Program-made: the position numbers and the translations under genes | Notes under the pieces: model-generated | The model's input: only the letters and a program-made list of their open reading frames with translations | Database searches by the model: none | Told to the model about the DNA's origin: nothing | Assembly: GCF_027533505.1 (NCBI RefSeq) | Contig: NZ_JAPZUB010000003.1 | Coordinates: forward strand, 1-64,000 | Length of the DNA stretch: 64,000 nucleotides | DNA from: Flavobacterium sp. | GTDB taxonomy: Bacteria; Bacteroidota; Bacteroidia; Flavobacteriales; Flavobacteriaceae | Reading direction: 5' to 3' | Shown here: positions 27,181 through 35,620 of the stretch, piece by piece | Numbering within the stretch: position 1 is the stretch's first letter | Layout of the letters: every line of letters begins with the position of its first letter

Positions 27181-28017
27181 TTAAATATTTTTAAGGTTGA
27201 TAATTTCCTGTTCGGTTAGCGGTCGGAAAAATCCACGGGGTAAGTTCTTTTTTGTTAATCCAGCAAACGAAACACGGTCTACTTTAAGCACATCATATTT
27301 TAAGGCTTCAAAAAGTGCACGCACTACTTTTACATTGGCAGTACGGAGTTGAATACCGATTTCCGTTTTGGGTTGGTTTTCTATGTAACTAATCTCATCC
27401 ACGTTCACGCGGTGGCCTTCCAAGGTAATTCCTTTAGCAATTGATTCCAAATCTTCATACTTCAGGTTACGGTCCAAACTTACTTGGTAGATCTTGGTGG
27501 CTTTGGGTTGAGGTTTTGAAAATTTTAGTATAATGTCACTGTCATTAGTCAACAGCAATAATCCTGTAGTGTTTTTATCCATGCGTCCCACAGGTTGTAA
27601 TTTGGCGCGGGAAACTCCTTTTAAAAGTTCCAAAACATTGCGAGAGTTTGCGCTATCATCGCCAGAGGTCGTGAAGTTTTTGGGTTTGTTGATGAGGTAA
27701 TATTCTTTTTTTTCTGGGCTAACTTCTGTGCCGTCAAAATTAACAATATCCCCTGGTTTGACTTTATACCCCATTTCAGTAATCACTTCCCCATTAACTT
27801 TCACATTACCCGAACGAATGTAAATGTCGGCATCTCTACGGGAGCAAATCCCAGAGTTGGCAATGTATCGGTTTAAGCGAATCTCATCGGGATTGCTTTT
27901 GGGAGCTGGTGCTGCTTTTTTGGGTGCAGCTGTTTTTCGTGGGGGTTTGGATTCCCGATTAAATTTTGAATTTGAGGTCGGTTTTTTACCAGAGCGGTTG
28001 GAATTCGAACGTTGCAT
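27181..28017 (-). CDS. RsuA/RluB/E/F-family rRNA pseudouridine synthase
   Basis: Catalyses formation of pseudouridine in ribosomal RNA. The 278-residue protein has a basic, low-complexity N-terminal tail (about 1-50, Lys/Pro/Ser rich), an S4 RNA-binding domain (IRLNRYIANSGICSRRDADIYI), and the catalytic domain with the aspartate in PVGRMDKNTTGLLLLTND. The exact rRNA target (RluB or RsuA-like) cannot be assigned from sequence alone. The track start TTG at 28035 falls in the promoter -7 box, so ATG 28017 is used. Confidence 0.92.
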   Translation of the reverse strand: MQRSNSNRSGKKPTSNSKFNRESKPPRKTAAPKKAAPAPKSNPDEIRLNRYIANSGICSRRDADIYIRSGNVKVNGEVITEMGYKVKPGDIVNFDGTEVSPEKKEYYLINKPKNFTTSGDDSANSRNVLELLKGVSRAKLQPVGRMDKNTTGLLLLTNDSDIILKFSKPQPKATKIYQVSLDRNLKYEDLESIAKGITLEGHRVNVDEISYIENQPKTEIGIQLRTANVKVVRALFEALKYDVLKVDRVSFAGLTKKNLPRGFFRPLTEQEIINLKNI

Positions 28018-28032
28018 GCACTTACTTTTTGG

Positions 28033-28040
28033 CAAAGATA
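28033..28040 (-). promoter_or_regulatory. Pseudouridine synthase promoter -7 element (TATCTTTG)
   Basis: On the minus strand TATCTTTG matches TAnnTTTG and ends 15 bases before ATG 28017. It overlaps the TTG start proposed by the ORF track, which argues against that start. Confidence 0.6.
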
Positions 28041-28069
28041 CTTCTTTTCCTGCGTTATAGGGATACGGA

Positions 28070-28849
28070 TTAAAAATCAGTGGGGATTACAGTGTATTTA
28101 TGGTCTAAAATAGCTTCGAGTACCTGTGGATCGGTATTGGTTAAAAAACGGTGTGAGGGTGGGGTAGTTGGTTTTCGTAAGCCTACAGTTTGTTCCAAAA
28201 CCCGTTGCGTTTGACGCGCTACAGCTTCTCCCGAGTCGATAATGGTGATGTGTGGGGGTAAAATCTTTAGAATTTGCGGAATTAAATAAGGGTAATGGCT
28301 ACATCCTAAAACCAAGTAGTCGATGTTGGCGGCTATCATCGGATGTAAATATTGGTGTAAAAGGGTTTCCATCGCAGGACTATCGATTTGACCGTTTTCT
28401 ATAAGTTCTACCAAACCGTGTCCAATTTGCTCCACAAAAACTACATCTTGGTACTGTTGCATGCTTTGGTGAAATAAAGCGCTGTTTAAGGTGCCTTGCG
28501 TAGCAAGAATTCCAATTTTATGGGTTTTTGAATGTAAGGCTGCGGGTTTAATGGCGGGTTCAATACCGATAAATGGAACGTTATAACTCGCGCGTAATTC
28601 CTGAATGGCGTTGGTGGTCGCAGTGTTGCAAGCGACGACAATGATTTTGCAATGGTGGTCCAATAAAAATTCGGTGTTTTTGCGACTCAAAGCGATGATT
28701 TCAGCTTTGGATTTCACGCCATAAGGAGCATTTTTACTATCGGCGAGGTAAAGTGTTTCTTCGTGCGGTAAAAGTTGGTGAATGGCTTTCCAAATGGATG
28801 TCCCGCCAATTCCCGAATCAAAAAGGCCGATAGGTTGATTATTCTCCAT
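28070..28849 (-). CDS. murI: Glutamate racemase
   Basis: Converts L-glutamate to D-glutamate for peptidoglycan. The 259-residue protein has the N-terminal IGLFDSGIGG, the first catalytic cysteine in VVACNTATTNA near 76-77 and the second in LGCSHYPYL near 187. ATG at 28849 is preferred over the upstream TTG, which is part of the promoter region. It lies downstream of the two skp genes but is separated from them by a terminator and has its own promoter. Confidence 0.96.
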   Translation of the reverse strand: MENNQPIGLFDSGIGGTSIWKAIHQLLPHEETLYLADSKNAPYGVKSKAEIIALSRKNTEFLLDHHCKIIVVACNTATTNAIQELRASYNVPFIGIEPAIKPAALHSKTHKIGILATQGTLNSALFHQSMQQYQDVVFVEQIGHGLVELIENGQIDSPAMETLLHQYLHPMIAANIDYLVLGCSHYPYLIPQILKILPPHITIIDSGEAVARQTQRVLEQTVGLRKPTTPPSHRFLTNTDPQVLEAILDHKYTVIPTDF

Positions 28850-28852
28850 ACA

Positions 28853-28860
28853 CAAAGGTA
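28853..28860 (-). promoter_or_regulatory. murI promoter -7 element (TACCTTTG) abutting the skp terminator
   Basis: Minus-strand TACCTTTG directly follows the T tract of the skp terminator and ends three bases before the murI ATG, implying an essentially leaderless murI mRNA. Confidence 0.6.
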
Positions 28861-28861
28861 T

Positions 28862-28891
28862 AAAAAAACCCGAAGGGTTAGCTTCGGGTTG
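28862..28891 (-). terminator. Intrinsic terminator after skp
   Basis: On the minus strand AACCCGAAG-ctaacc-CTTCGGGTT forms a 9-bp stem followed by seven T residues, 18 bases downstream of the skp stop. Confidence 0.88.
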
Positions 28892-28908
28892 TATTGTAGG
28901 GATTTCAA

Positions 28909-29409
28909 TTAAAATCCTAAGTCTTTTTTTACGTCAGCGGTAATGTCTGGACCGTCTGCCAACAATAAGCTAGATACATCCATAACATATTGGTACCCTT
29001 TTGCTTTTCCAACTTTAGAAATAGAGGCTTTAATTTTGTCTACCAATGGCTTCATTAATTCCCCTTCTTTCTTTTGCAAGTCGTTTTGAGCATTTTCTTG
29101 GAAATCGCTGATACGTTTTCCCATATCTTGCATCTCTTGTTGACGTGTTTGGTTAACCGCATCGGATACAGTAGCTACTTCTGCTTCATATTTTTTTGCT
29201 TTCGCTTGGTATTCCTCTACTAAAGTTTTGTATTCCTTACTGTAGTTTTCGCCCAATTTTTCCAATTGTTTACGGGCTTCGATCATAGCAGGCATTTTCG
29301 ACGTAATATCATTGACATCCACATGAGCGGTTTTGGCCTGTGCTTGAGCAGTTTGCATTCCTAATACAGCGACTACGGCTAAAAGGGCATTTTTGAATAG
29401 TTTCATCAT
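28909..29409 (-). CDS. OmpH/Skp family periplasmic chaperone (short)
   Basis: A 166-residue Skp-type chaperone with a signal peptide (ALLAVVAVLGMQTAQAQ). The body is a coiled-coil hairpin with many Lys/Glu/Gln and a terminal segment GYQYVMDVSSLLLADG typical of OmpH proteins. Skp holds unfolded outer-membrane proteins on their way to BamA, which is encoded two genes upstream. Second of two tandem paralogs; gap to the first is 30 bases. Confidence 0.93.
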   Translation of the reverse strand: MMKLFKNALLAVVAVLGMQTAQAQAKTAHVDVNDITSKMPAMIEARKQLEKLGENYSKEYKTLVEEYQAKAKKYEAEVATVSDAVNQTRQQEMQDMGKRISDFQENAQNDLQKKEGELMKPLVDKIKASISKVGKAKGYQYVMDVSSLLLADGPDITADVKKDLGF

Positions 29410-29439
29410 TTTTAATTTAATTTAGTGAACAATTTTATT

Positions 29440-30450
29440 TTAAGGTTTTGCAGTCTTCACACTGTCTCTCGCTTTTTTGGCGGCTTCACGTGCTTCTAAC
29501 TGTTGTTTGCGTTTTTCTTCGGCTGCTTTTTTACGCTCATCAATAATTTTTTTACGCTCTTCTAATGATTTGTTGCGTGCTTCATCGCGTTTTTCTTTTT
29601 CAGCGGCGGCAGCTTCTGTTTTTTCTTCTTTTTTCTGAGCGGCATTTGGGTCTTGAGCAGCCGTTGGTTTGGCTGTATCAGAAACTGTGCCAGTTTTTTT
29701 ATTGTTTTTTTCTTCTAGTTGTTGTTTGCGTTTTTCATCTGCTTCTTTTTTACGGGCTTCAGCGGCTGCTTTTTTATCTTCAATCAATTTTAGACGGGCA
29801 GCTTTACGCTCTTCCATTTGTTTCTGACGCTCCGTCATTTCAGGATTGTCAGCCATCATATCCTCTAATTTTTCTTTAGCTTCCTCTTCTTTAAGTTGCT
29901 TTTTGGACATTTGTTGGCGCCGTTCAGCACGGGTTAAAACACTAATGACGCGGTCGCTAAGGTCATGTTTTTTGGCTGCAAATAGCATTGTTAAGTCGGA
30001 AGATTTATCAAATACATAATCGTATTTTCGTGCTTCCGCCAAATCCTGCACGGCATTAAAAACTTGATCTTGGATGGGTTTTACCAAGGTGGCTTTTTGA
30101 ACGATTAAATCTCCGTTGGGCCCAAAACGCTTTTGTTGGTAATCGATTAACTCTTTTTCTTGAAAAGCAATTTCTTCCTCACGCTCTTCGATTAACTCTT
30201 TGGTCAATAAAACACGTTCCGTTTTTAGCGCTTCTTTAAGTTTGGCAATGTCATTTTTTTTGGTTTCAATTTCTTGCTTCCACTTTTCTGCTTTTTGTTC
30301 CAATTGATTTTTTGCTTCCGCATAAGAAGGAACTTTGTCCAGGATATATTCCATATCGATATAGCCCACTTTAATCCCACGGGATTGTGCTGTAATCAAT
30401 TGTGTGGCGGATAAAAGCACCCAAAAAAGAAGCGAAAACTGTTTTTTCAT
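29440..30450 (-). CDS. OmpH/Skp family chaperone with long charged helical extension
   Basis: A 336-residue Skp-family protein. Residues about 1-22 are a signal peptide; about 25-180 form the Skp domain (VGYIDMEYILDKVPSYAEAKNQLEQ, YDYVFDKSSDLTMLF). From about 185 to the end the sequence is almost only Lys, Glu, Ala, Arg and Gln and reads as a long single helix or coiled coil, about doubling the usual Skp length. ATG 30450 gives the regular signal peptide; a further ATG six codons upstream (30468) is also possible. Probably acts with BamA in outer-membrane protein delivery. Confidence 0.88.
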   Translation of the reverse strand: MKKQFSLLFWVLLSATQLITAQSRGIKVGYIDMEYILDKVPSYAEAKNQLEQKAEKWKQEIETKKNDIAKLKEALKTERVLLTKELIEEREEEIAFQEKELIDYQQKRFGPNGDLIVQKATLVKPIQDQVFNAVQDLAEARKYDYVFDKSSDLTMLFAAKKHDLSDRVISVLTRAERRQQMSKKQLKEEEAKEKLEDMMADNPEMTERQKQMEERKAARLKLIEDKKAAAEARKKEADEKRKQQLEEKNNKKTGTVSDTAKPTAAQDPNAAQKKEEKTEAAAAEKEKRDEARNKSLEERKKIIDERKKAAEEKRKQQLEAREAAKKARDSVKTAKP

Positions 30451-30476
30451 AACCGTTTGTGTTAGCATAGCCTAAG

Positions 30477-30484
30477 CAAATATA
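30477..30484 (-). promoter_or_regulatory. skp promoter -7 element (TATATTTG)
   Basis: Minus-strand TATATTTG is an exact TAnnTTTG match in the short gap after bamA, directly next to its stop codon. It could give the skp pair extra transcription independent of bamA. Confidence 0.55.
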
Positions 30485-33139
30485 CTAAAATTGTTGTCCA
30501 ATAATAAAATGGGTCTGCCACCCTCCTTTTTGTGTGGTTCCTGGAATAAAATCGAATCCTTGGGCAAAGTCAATTCCCAACAATCCAAAGGCAGGCATAA
30601 ACACACGAATACCGAAACCGGCTGACCGTTGTATAGCAAACGGATTAAAGCTTCTAAAATTGTTGAACGAGGCTCCTCCTTCTAAAAAAGTTAATGCATA
30701 AATGGAGGCAGCGGCTTTTAAAGTGATAGGATATCGTAACTCCAACGTGAATTTGTTATAGATACTTCCTCCTACATTTGAGGATAAGGATTGGTTGGGA
30801 TACCCGCGTAACTGAATAATTTCTCGGCCATCCAAAGCAAAGTTGGCCAAACCATCACCTCCCACAAAGAAACGTTCAAAAGGAACAACCCCGCGCTCTT
30901 GATTGTAAGCTCCCAAGAAACCAAATTCGGTTAAACTGCGCAACACCAAGTTACCTTGAAGTTTGGTATAGGCATCGGCTTTGAACTTAATTTTATAGTA
31001 TTCCAACCAGTTAAAACGCTTCTGGTCTACTTTGGCTTGATCCACATCGGCCTCTTGGAAGGTGTCGACCCGAGTGTATAGTCCTGTATTCGGATTTTGA
31101 GTAACGAAATCACCGACAGCAGGTAAAACATTTACATTAGGATCAGCCGTCATCGTGTTGGGGTCAAATCGTTTTTTGAATTCAGCTTGATTCGGAAGGT
31201 CGCCATAATCTACCCCGTTCCATAACGAATAGGGTGGAGAAAACTTGGCATTGATGCTAAATTCTGCCCCACGAATCGGGTAAATTGGGTTGATTGCTTT
31301 GTTGTTTCGGGTGAGACCCACACTGAATCCAAAGTTTCTAGAGGTACCATTACCAAATGTAAAAAGTCCTGTATTGTAATTGTTTAAGTTGTAATATTGG
31401 AAACTTAAATTGCCTGAGAGAATAAAAAAGTCATCGGGAATCGTAAGTCGTTTTGCCAAACCGATAGTTACCGAAGTGATGTCAAAACTACGCGAGCGGT
31501 CAATACTGTTAAACGACCCCGAGAAAAGGTATTGCTTACTTTGTGATACGGAGGCCGAGAAACTCACAGGTTTTTTTCCACCAAACCAAGGTTCAGAGAA
31601 CGAAAAACTATAGGTTCTAAAGAAGGTACTCGCTTGTAAACGTAAGGCTAATTTTTGTCCGTCACCCATGGGCAAGGGTTTGTAAGCCGATTTCTTGAAA
31701 ATATTGGCAATCGAAAAGTTGTTGAATGAAAGTCCTAGGGTTCCAATAAATCCACCGCCCCCATAACCTCCTTGGAGTTCAATCTGACTTGAGCCACGTT
31801 CGACCAAATTATATTCAATATCTACAGTGCCCGCTGTGGGGTCAACGTTTTTGAATTTTGGGTCGATGGCTTCTGGGTCAAAGAATCCCAATTGGCCAAT
31901 TTCACGCACAGTTCGAACCAAATCTTCTTTGCTGTATTTTTCTCCGGGTTTCGTTCGCAATTCACGATAGATGACTTTATCATTCGTTTTGTCGTTCCCC
32001 ACAACAGTGATTTTGTTAAAATACGCAATAGGTCCTTCGACAACGCGGATTTCAAAGTCAATGGAGTCTTTCTCCGTTTTTACCTCTACGGCATTGATCG
32101 TAGAAAAGAGGTATCCGTTGTTTTGGTATAAGTTGGTAATATCATCGCCATCGGGTTTACTTTTATCGGAAATGCGTTTTTCCAAGAGAACACCGTTATA
32201 CGTATCCCCTTTTTTGATGCCCAACATACCTGATAACGCTTGGTCAGAATAGACGGAATTTCCTAAAAACTTAATGTTTCCAAAATAATACTTTCGCCCT
32301 TCCTCTACTTTGATGTTCAAGGCTAGTTTTTGCTTTTTGGTATCCAACCACACCGAATCGGAGACTATACGCGCATCACGGTATCCCTTTTCTTTGTATT
32401 TTTCTACAATAGATACCAAATCTTCATTGAATTTACTGCGAATAAATTTAGAAGCTTTGAAAATACGGATTGGGTTTTGTTGTTTCGTGCCTTTCATGGC
32501 CTTTCGCAACTTTTTGTCTGAAAATTTTTCGTTTCCTTCAAAGGTGATGCGGTTGATTTTGATTTTATCTCCTTTGTCAATCCCCACAATCATATTCACT
32601 TGATTGACAGTAGAATCCACGGGAGAAGTCTTTACAGACACTTTGGCGTTAAAGTATCCTTCTTTTTTATACTTGTTTTCGAGGTAGTTACGTGTTGTTG
32701 TAATTAAGTTTTCGTTGACAATTTTCCCTTTTGTTAACGCATTTTCTTTGATTAAGTCCTCGATTTTATTTTTCTTAACCCCATTAATTCGCACGTCATT
32801 TAGTTTCGGTAGTTCTGTAATGTTCAACTCCAAATCGATGGTGTCGCCCCGAATTTCACTAGCATAAAAATCGATATCACTAAAAAGACCAAGTTTCCCT
32901 AATTTTTTAATGGCATTACTAATTTGTTCCCCGGGTACCGTAATTTCTTGTCCTTTCTCTAAACCGGCAAAGGTGACTACGGTGAGTTCATTGTAACTAA
33001 TTTTCCCGGTAACATTTACTTTTCCTAAAATGTATTTTTTTCCTTGGTCGAAAGGAATTCGTTCGGTGTTCTGTGCATTAAGGGCTTGAAACACTCCTAA
33101 TAGTAGGATAGCGGTCCATAATAAGTAGCTATTTTTCAT
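30485..33139 (-). CDS. bamA: Outer membrane protein assembly factor BamA
   Basis: Core of the BAM complex that folds beta-barrel proteins into the outer membrane. The trimmed protein is 884 residues: signal peptide (YLLWTAILLLGVFQALNAQ), about five POTRA repeats to near residue 475, then the 16-strand barrel ending FIIGQQF with the terminal phenylalanine. GGGFIGTLGLSFNNFS is at the barrel start. The track start at 33316 lies within uppS; ATG 33139, one base after the uppS stop, begins the signal peptide. Order uppS-bamA-skp-skp is typical for Bacteroidota. Confidence 0.95.
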   Translation of the reverse strand: MKNSYLLWTAILLLGVFQALNAQNTERIPFDQGKKYILGKVNVTGKISYNELTVVTFAGLEKGQEITVPGEQISNAIKKLGKLGLFSDIDFYASEIRGDTIDLELNITELPKLNDVRINGVKKNKIEDLIKENALTKGKIVNENLITTTRNYLENKYKKEGYFNAKVSVKTSPVDSTVNQVNMIVGIDKGDKIKINRITFEGNEKFSDKKLRKAMKGTKQQNPIRIFKASKFIRSKFNEDLVSIVEKYKEKGYRDARIVSDSVWLDTKKQKLALNIKVEEGRKYYFGNIKFLGNSVYSDQALSGMLGIKKGDTYNGVLLEKRISDKSKPDGDDITNLYQNNGYLFSTINAVEVKTEKDSIDFEIRVVEGPIAYFNKITVVGNDKTNDKVIYRELRTKPGEKYSKEDLVRTVREIGQLGFFDPEAIDPKFKNVDPTAGTVDIEYNLVERGSSQIELQGGYGGGGFIGTLGLSFNNFSIANIFKKSAYKPLPMGDGQKLALRLQASTFFRTYSFSFSEPWFGGKKPVSFSASVSQSKQYLFSGSFNSIDRSRSFDITSVTIGLAKRLTIPDDFFILSGNLSFQYYNLNNYNTGLFTFGNGTSRNFGFSVGLTRNNKAINPIYPIRGAEFSINAKFSPPYSLWNGVDYGDLPNQAEFKKRFDPNTMTADPNVNVLPAVGDFVTQNPNTGLYTRVDTFQEADVDQAKVDQKRFNWLEYYKIKFKADAYTKLQGNLVLRSLTEFGFLGAYNQERGVVPFERFFVGGDGLANFALDGREIIQLRGYPNQSLSSNVGGSIYNKFTLELRYPITLKAAASIYALTFLEGGASFNNFRSFNPFAIQRSAGFGIRVFMPAFGLLGIDFAQGFDFIPGTTQKGGWQTHFIIGQQF

Positions 33140-33140
33140 A

Positions 33141-33887
33141 TTAGGAAGGGTTAATCTGTTCGCTGGTTTTTCCAAATCTGCGTTCTCTTTTTTGATAATT
33201 GATAATGGCTTCATACAAATGCTCGTCCGTGAAGTCAGGCCACAATACATCGGTAAAAAACAACTCTGCGTAAGCAATTTGCCACAACAAGAAATTACTG
33301 ATTCTGTGCTCGCCACTGGTTCTAATTAATAAGTCAACATCGGGTAAATCATGGGTGTAAAGATGTTGATTAATAATGGATTCGTCAATAGCCTCAATTG
33401 AAATTATACTATTTTTAACTTTGTCGCTGATGTTTTTAACAACTTGAATTAATTCCTCTCGAGAGCCGTAACTTAGGGCTAAAGTGAGGGTCATATGGTT
33501 GTTGTTTTTGGTTTTATCCATCACTTCTAGTAACTCACTGCGCGTTCCTTTGGGCAGTAAATCAAGGCATCCGACCGCATTAAGTCGAATGTTGTTGGAT
33601 TGTAACGTTTTAAGTTCGGTTTTAAGCGATTTAACTAAAAGTTTCATTAACGTTTCTACTTCAATTTTGGGGCGGTTCCAATTTTCGGTTGAAAAAGCAT
33701 ACAACGTGAGGTTTTGTATCCCCAAGCGCGCGCAAGTTTCAACGGTAGTTTTAACCGATTTGGTGCCACGCTCATGGCCAAAAGTGCGCAACATACCTTG
33801 TTTTTTAGCCCATCTTCCGTTGCCGTCCATAATGATGGCAATGTGCTTGGGTAGATTATCGGTATTTACGTGTTGTAGTAAACTCAT
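33141..33887 (-). CDS. uppS: Isoprenyl transferase (undecaprenyl diphosphate synthase)
   Basis: Cis-prenyltransferase making the C55 lipid carrier for peptidoglycan and other envelope polymers. The 248-residue protein shows IAIIMDGNGRWAKK with catalytic D21, the SFSTENW-like segment YAFSTENWNRP, and DLLIRTSGEHRISNFLLWQ near the C-terminus. The TTG start in the track overlaps the DUF6089 gene; ATG 33887 is preferred. Gaps of two bases upstream and one base downstream indicate an operon with DUF6089 and bamA. Confidence 0.96.
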   Translation of the reverse strand: MSLLQHVNTDNLPKHIAIIMDGNGRWAKKQGMLRTFGHERGTKSVKTTVETCARLGIQNLTLYAFSTENWNRPKIEVETLMKLLVKSLKTELKTLQSNNIRLNAVGCLDLLPKGTRSELLEVMDKTKNNNHMTLTLALSYGSREELIQVVKNISDKVKNSIISIEAIDESIINQHLYTHDLPDVDLLIRTSGEHRISNFLLWQIAYAELFFTDVLWPDFTDEHLYEAIINYQKRERRFGKTSEQINPS

Positions 33888-33889
33888 AG

Positions 33890-34570
33890 TTAGTCTGCGC
33901 AAAAGCAGGGTTTATTTCCAAAGGTATAGGTTAGGGTTACTCCCGTAAACACATACCAATCATTACTTTCTAAATTGCCATAACGAAGTGCTGCATACCG
34001 GTTGTTTTTGGGTTGACTTCCATCGAGGTTGTCAGAAAACGTATAACGGGCACCCACTTCAAAGCCCAAAATCCAATGGTCAGCAATATTCGTTTTTATG
34101 CCCACGACCATCGGAATGGCAAGCGTTGAACTACTTTTATCAGTTCTAGTTTCACGATTCACAGTATACAATTCATCATAAAAGGTATACGTTAGTCCTG
34201 TGAATACATAGGGCGTAAATTGGCGGTCCATTTCATGCAGGTCGAACTCAAAAAAATTGAATTCCATTCCTACAGCCAATTCGCGTACTGAATTTTCAAA
34301 GCGATTTCCTCTTCGCTGTCGTCCAGGAACATCGGAGTCCAAATCGTTGGCGCTAATTTTTCCCCAATTGAATGCGAAGCGGTAGGAATGACGCGGACTT
34401 CTATTCCACTTATACAAAAACCCAAAAACGGGTTCGTTTGGATTGATGTAATTTGTTTTACCTACCTCTCCAATGTAATTTGCTCCTCCTGCAAACACGC
34501 CAATTTCATGAATTTGCGCTTGTAATCCAGAAAAAGTCAATACCAATAACGCGATATATATTCGTTTCAT
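33890..34570 (-). CDS. DUF6089 family outer-membrane barrel-like protein
   Basis: A 226-residue protein with a signal peptide (RIYIALLVLTFSGLQAQ) and beta-rich body (IHEIGVFAGGANYIGEVG, FTPYVFTGLTYTFYDELY, VFTGVTLTYTFG) that matches DUF6089, a Bacteroidota family of unknown function usually placed before uppS-bamA. It probably forms a small outer-membrane barrel. The track start TTG 34591 lies inside the promoter -7 box, so ATG 34570 is used. Confidence 0.85.
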   Translation of the reverse strand: MKRIYIALLVLTFSGLQAQIHEIGVFAGGANYIGEVGKTNYINPNEPVFGFLYKWNRSPRHSYRFAFNWGKISANDLDSDVPGRQRRGNRFENSVRELAVGMEFNFFEFDLHEMDRQFTPYVFTGLTYTFYDELYTVNRETRTDKSSSTLAIPMVVGIKTNIADHWILGFEVGARYTFSDNLDGSQPKNNRYAALRYGNLESNDWYVFTGVTLTYTFGNKPCFCAD

Positions 34571-34588
34571 CCAATGGAAAATAGCGTG

Positions 34589-34596
34589 CAAATATA
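34589..34596 (-). promoter_or_regulatory. Promoter -7 element (TATATTTG) of the DUF6089-uppS-bamA operon
   Basis: Exact TAnnTTTG match on the minus strand, 18 bases before ATG 34570. It overlaps the TTG proposed by the ORF track. Confidence 0.6.
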
Positions 34597-34653
34597 ATAA
34601 TTATCATTAGTAGATAAACATCCCTTTTGAATAATAAAAATTATATTTTACAC

Positions 34654-34700
34654 GGTTAAACCTTCTTTTTATAACTATTCACTGTTCGAAGGGTTTAACG
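34654..34700 (-). repeat. Imperfect inverted repeat after nadK
   Basis: GTTAAACCTTC (34655-34665) and GAAGGGTTTAAC (34688-34699) are near-perfect inverted arms differing by one C, with a 22-base loop. It lies between the nadK stop and the DUF6089 promoter. It may be a weak terminator for nadK or a protein-binding site; there is no strong T tract immediately after it. Confidence 0.4.
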
Positions 34701-34731
34701 GCAAAAAAAAGAGTGTAGTGTAATACAGGTG

Positions 34732-35616
34732 TTAATTTCGTTTATCCTCCCCCCAAAGGAGTTTGTTGCGTAAGGTTTTTAAAAAGCTTTCCTCTTGTAT
34801 TTCGACCATTTTAATCGTAAAATCATTTTTCCGTATGGTTAATACATGTTCTTTGGTCAGTGTAATCAAACGGGAATCTAAGGATACTAAAAATTGATCT
34901 TCCCTTCCTGAAACGCGCAAACGGATGGTGGTATGATCGGGAATAACTAAAGGTCGTGCATTGAGGTTGTGAGGCGCAATGGGAGTAATTACCCAGCATT
35001 TGGCATCGGGCGTTAGTACAGGACCTCCGCAACTCAACGAATATCCAGTGGTTCCCGTAGGTGTGGCCACAATGAGACCGTCGGCCCAATAGGAGGTAAG
35101 ATATTCATGGTCTAAATGGGTCTCAATGGTAATCATCGAAGTGGTGTCTTTACGGCTCATGGTCACCTCGTTCATGGCGAAATTGAGTGTGGGGATTATA
35201 CCTTCGTCAGGAGTGATTTGAAGTTCCAACAACGTCCGTTCAGAAATAGTATAGCGTCGTTCCAATACCAATTGTAAAAATGCGTTGATGTTTTCTTTTT
35301 GAACTTTAGCCAAAAATCCTAAACGACCCGCGTTAATCCCTAAAATAGGAATACCCAAATCACGAACAAAAGTAGCGGCACGCAAAATTGTTCCGTCGCC
35401 GCCGATACTAATCATTAAGTCAAATCCCGATTTTAAATCTTCATACGACGAAAATGTTTTATACGATTTTTTGAGCAATTCATGTTCGTATAAAATCGTC
35501 AGAAAATCGGCCTCGATCACTAAATCGACTTGGTTTTCATTTAGAAAAAGAAAAATATCACGAATGATAGGACGGGTATCGTTTTGGTAATACTGACCAA
35601 AGATGGCGATTCTCAT
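34732..35616 (-). CDS. nadK: NAD kinase
   Basis: Phosphorylates NAD to NADP using ATP or polyphosphate. The 294-residue protein has the GGDGT motif (LMISIGGDGTILRAA near 67-81), NAGRLGFLAKV, the NEVTMSRKD segment and the glycine-rich DGLIVATPTGTTGYSLSCGGP. Length is typical. It lies four bases downstream of the CBS-domain gene on the same strand. Confidence 0.96.
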   Translation of the reverse strand: MRIAIFGQYYQNDTRPIIRDIFLFLNENQVDLVIEADFLTILYEHELLKKSYKTFSSYEDLKSGFDLMISIGGDGTILRAATFVRDLGIPILGINAGRLGFLAKVQKENINAFLQLVLERRYTISERTLLELQITPDEGIIPTLNFAMNEVTMSRKDTTSMITIETHLDHEYLTSYWADGLIVATPTGTTGYSLSCGGPVLTPDAKCWVITPIAPHNLNARPLVIPDHTTIRLRVSGREDQFLVSLDSRLITLTKEHVLTIRKNDFTIKMVEIQEESFLKTLRNKLLWGEDKRN

Positions 35617-35620
35617 AAGA

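Noticed and set aside
29565-29879. 104-codon plus-strand ORF opposite skp, hydrophobic
   Set aside because: Its hydrophobicity is the complement of the Lys/Glu-rich skp tail; no start context or conservation evidence.
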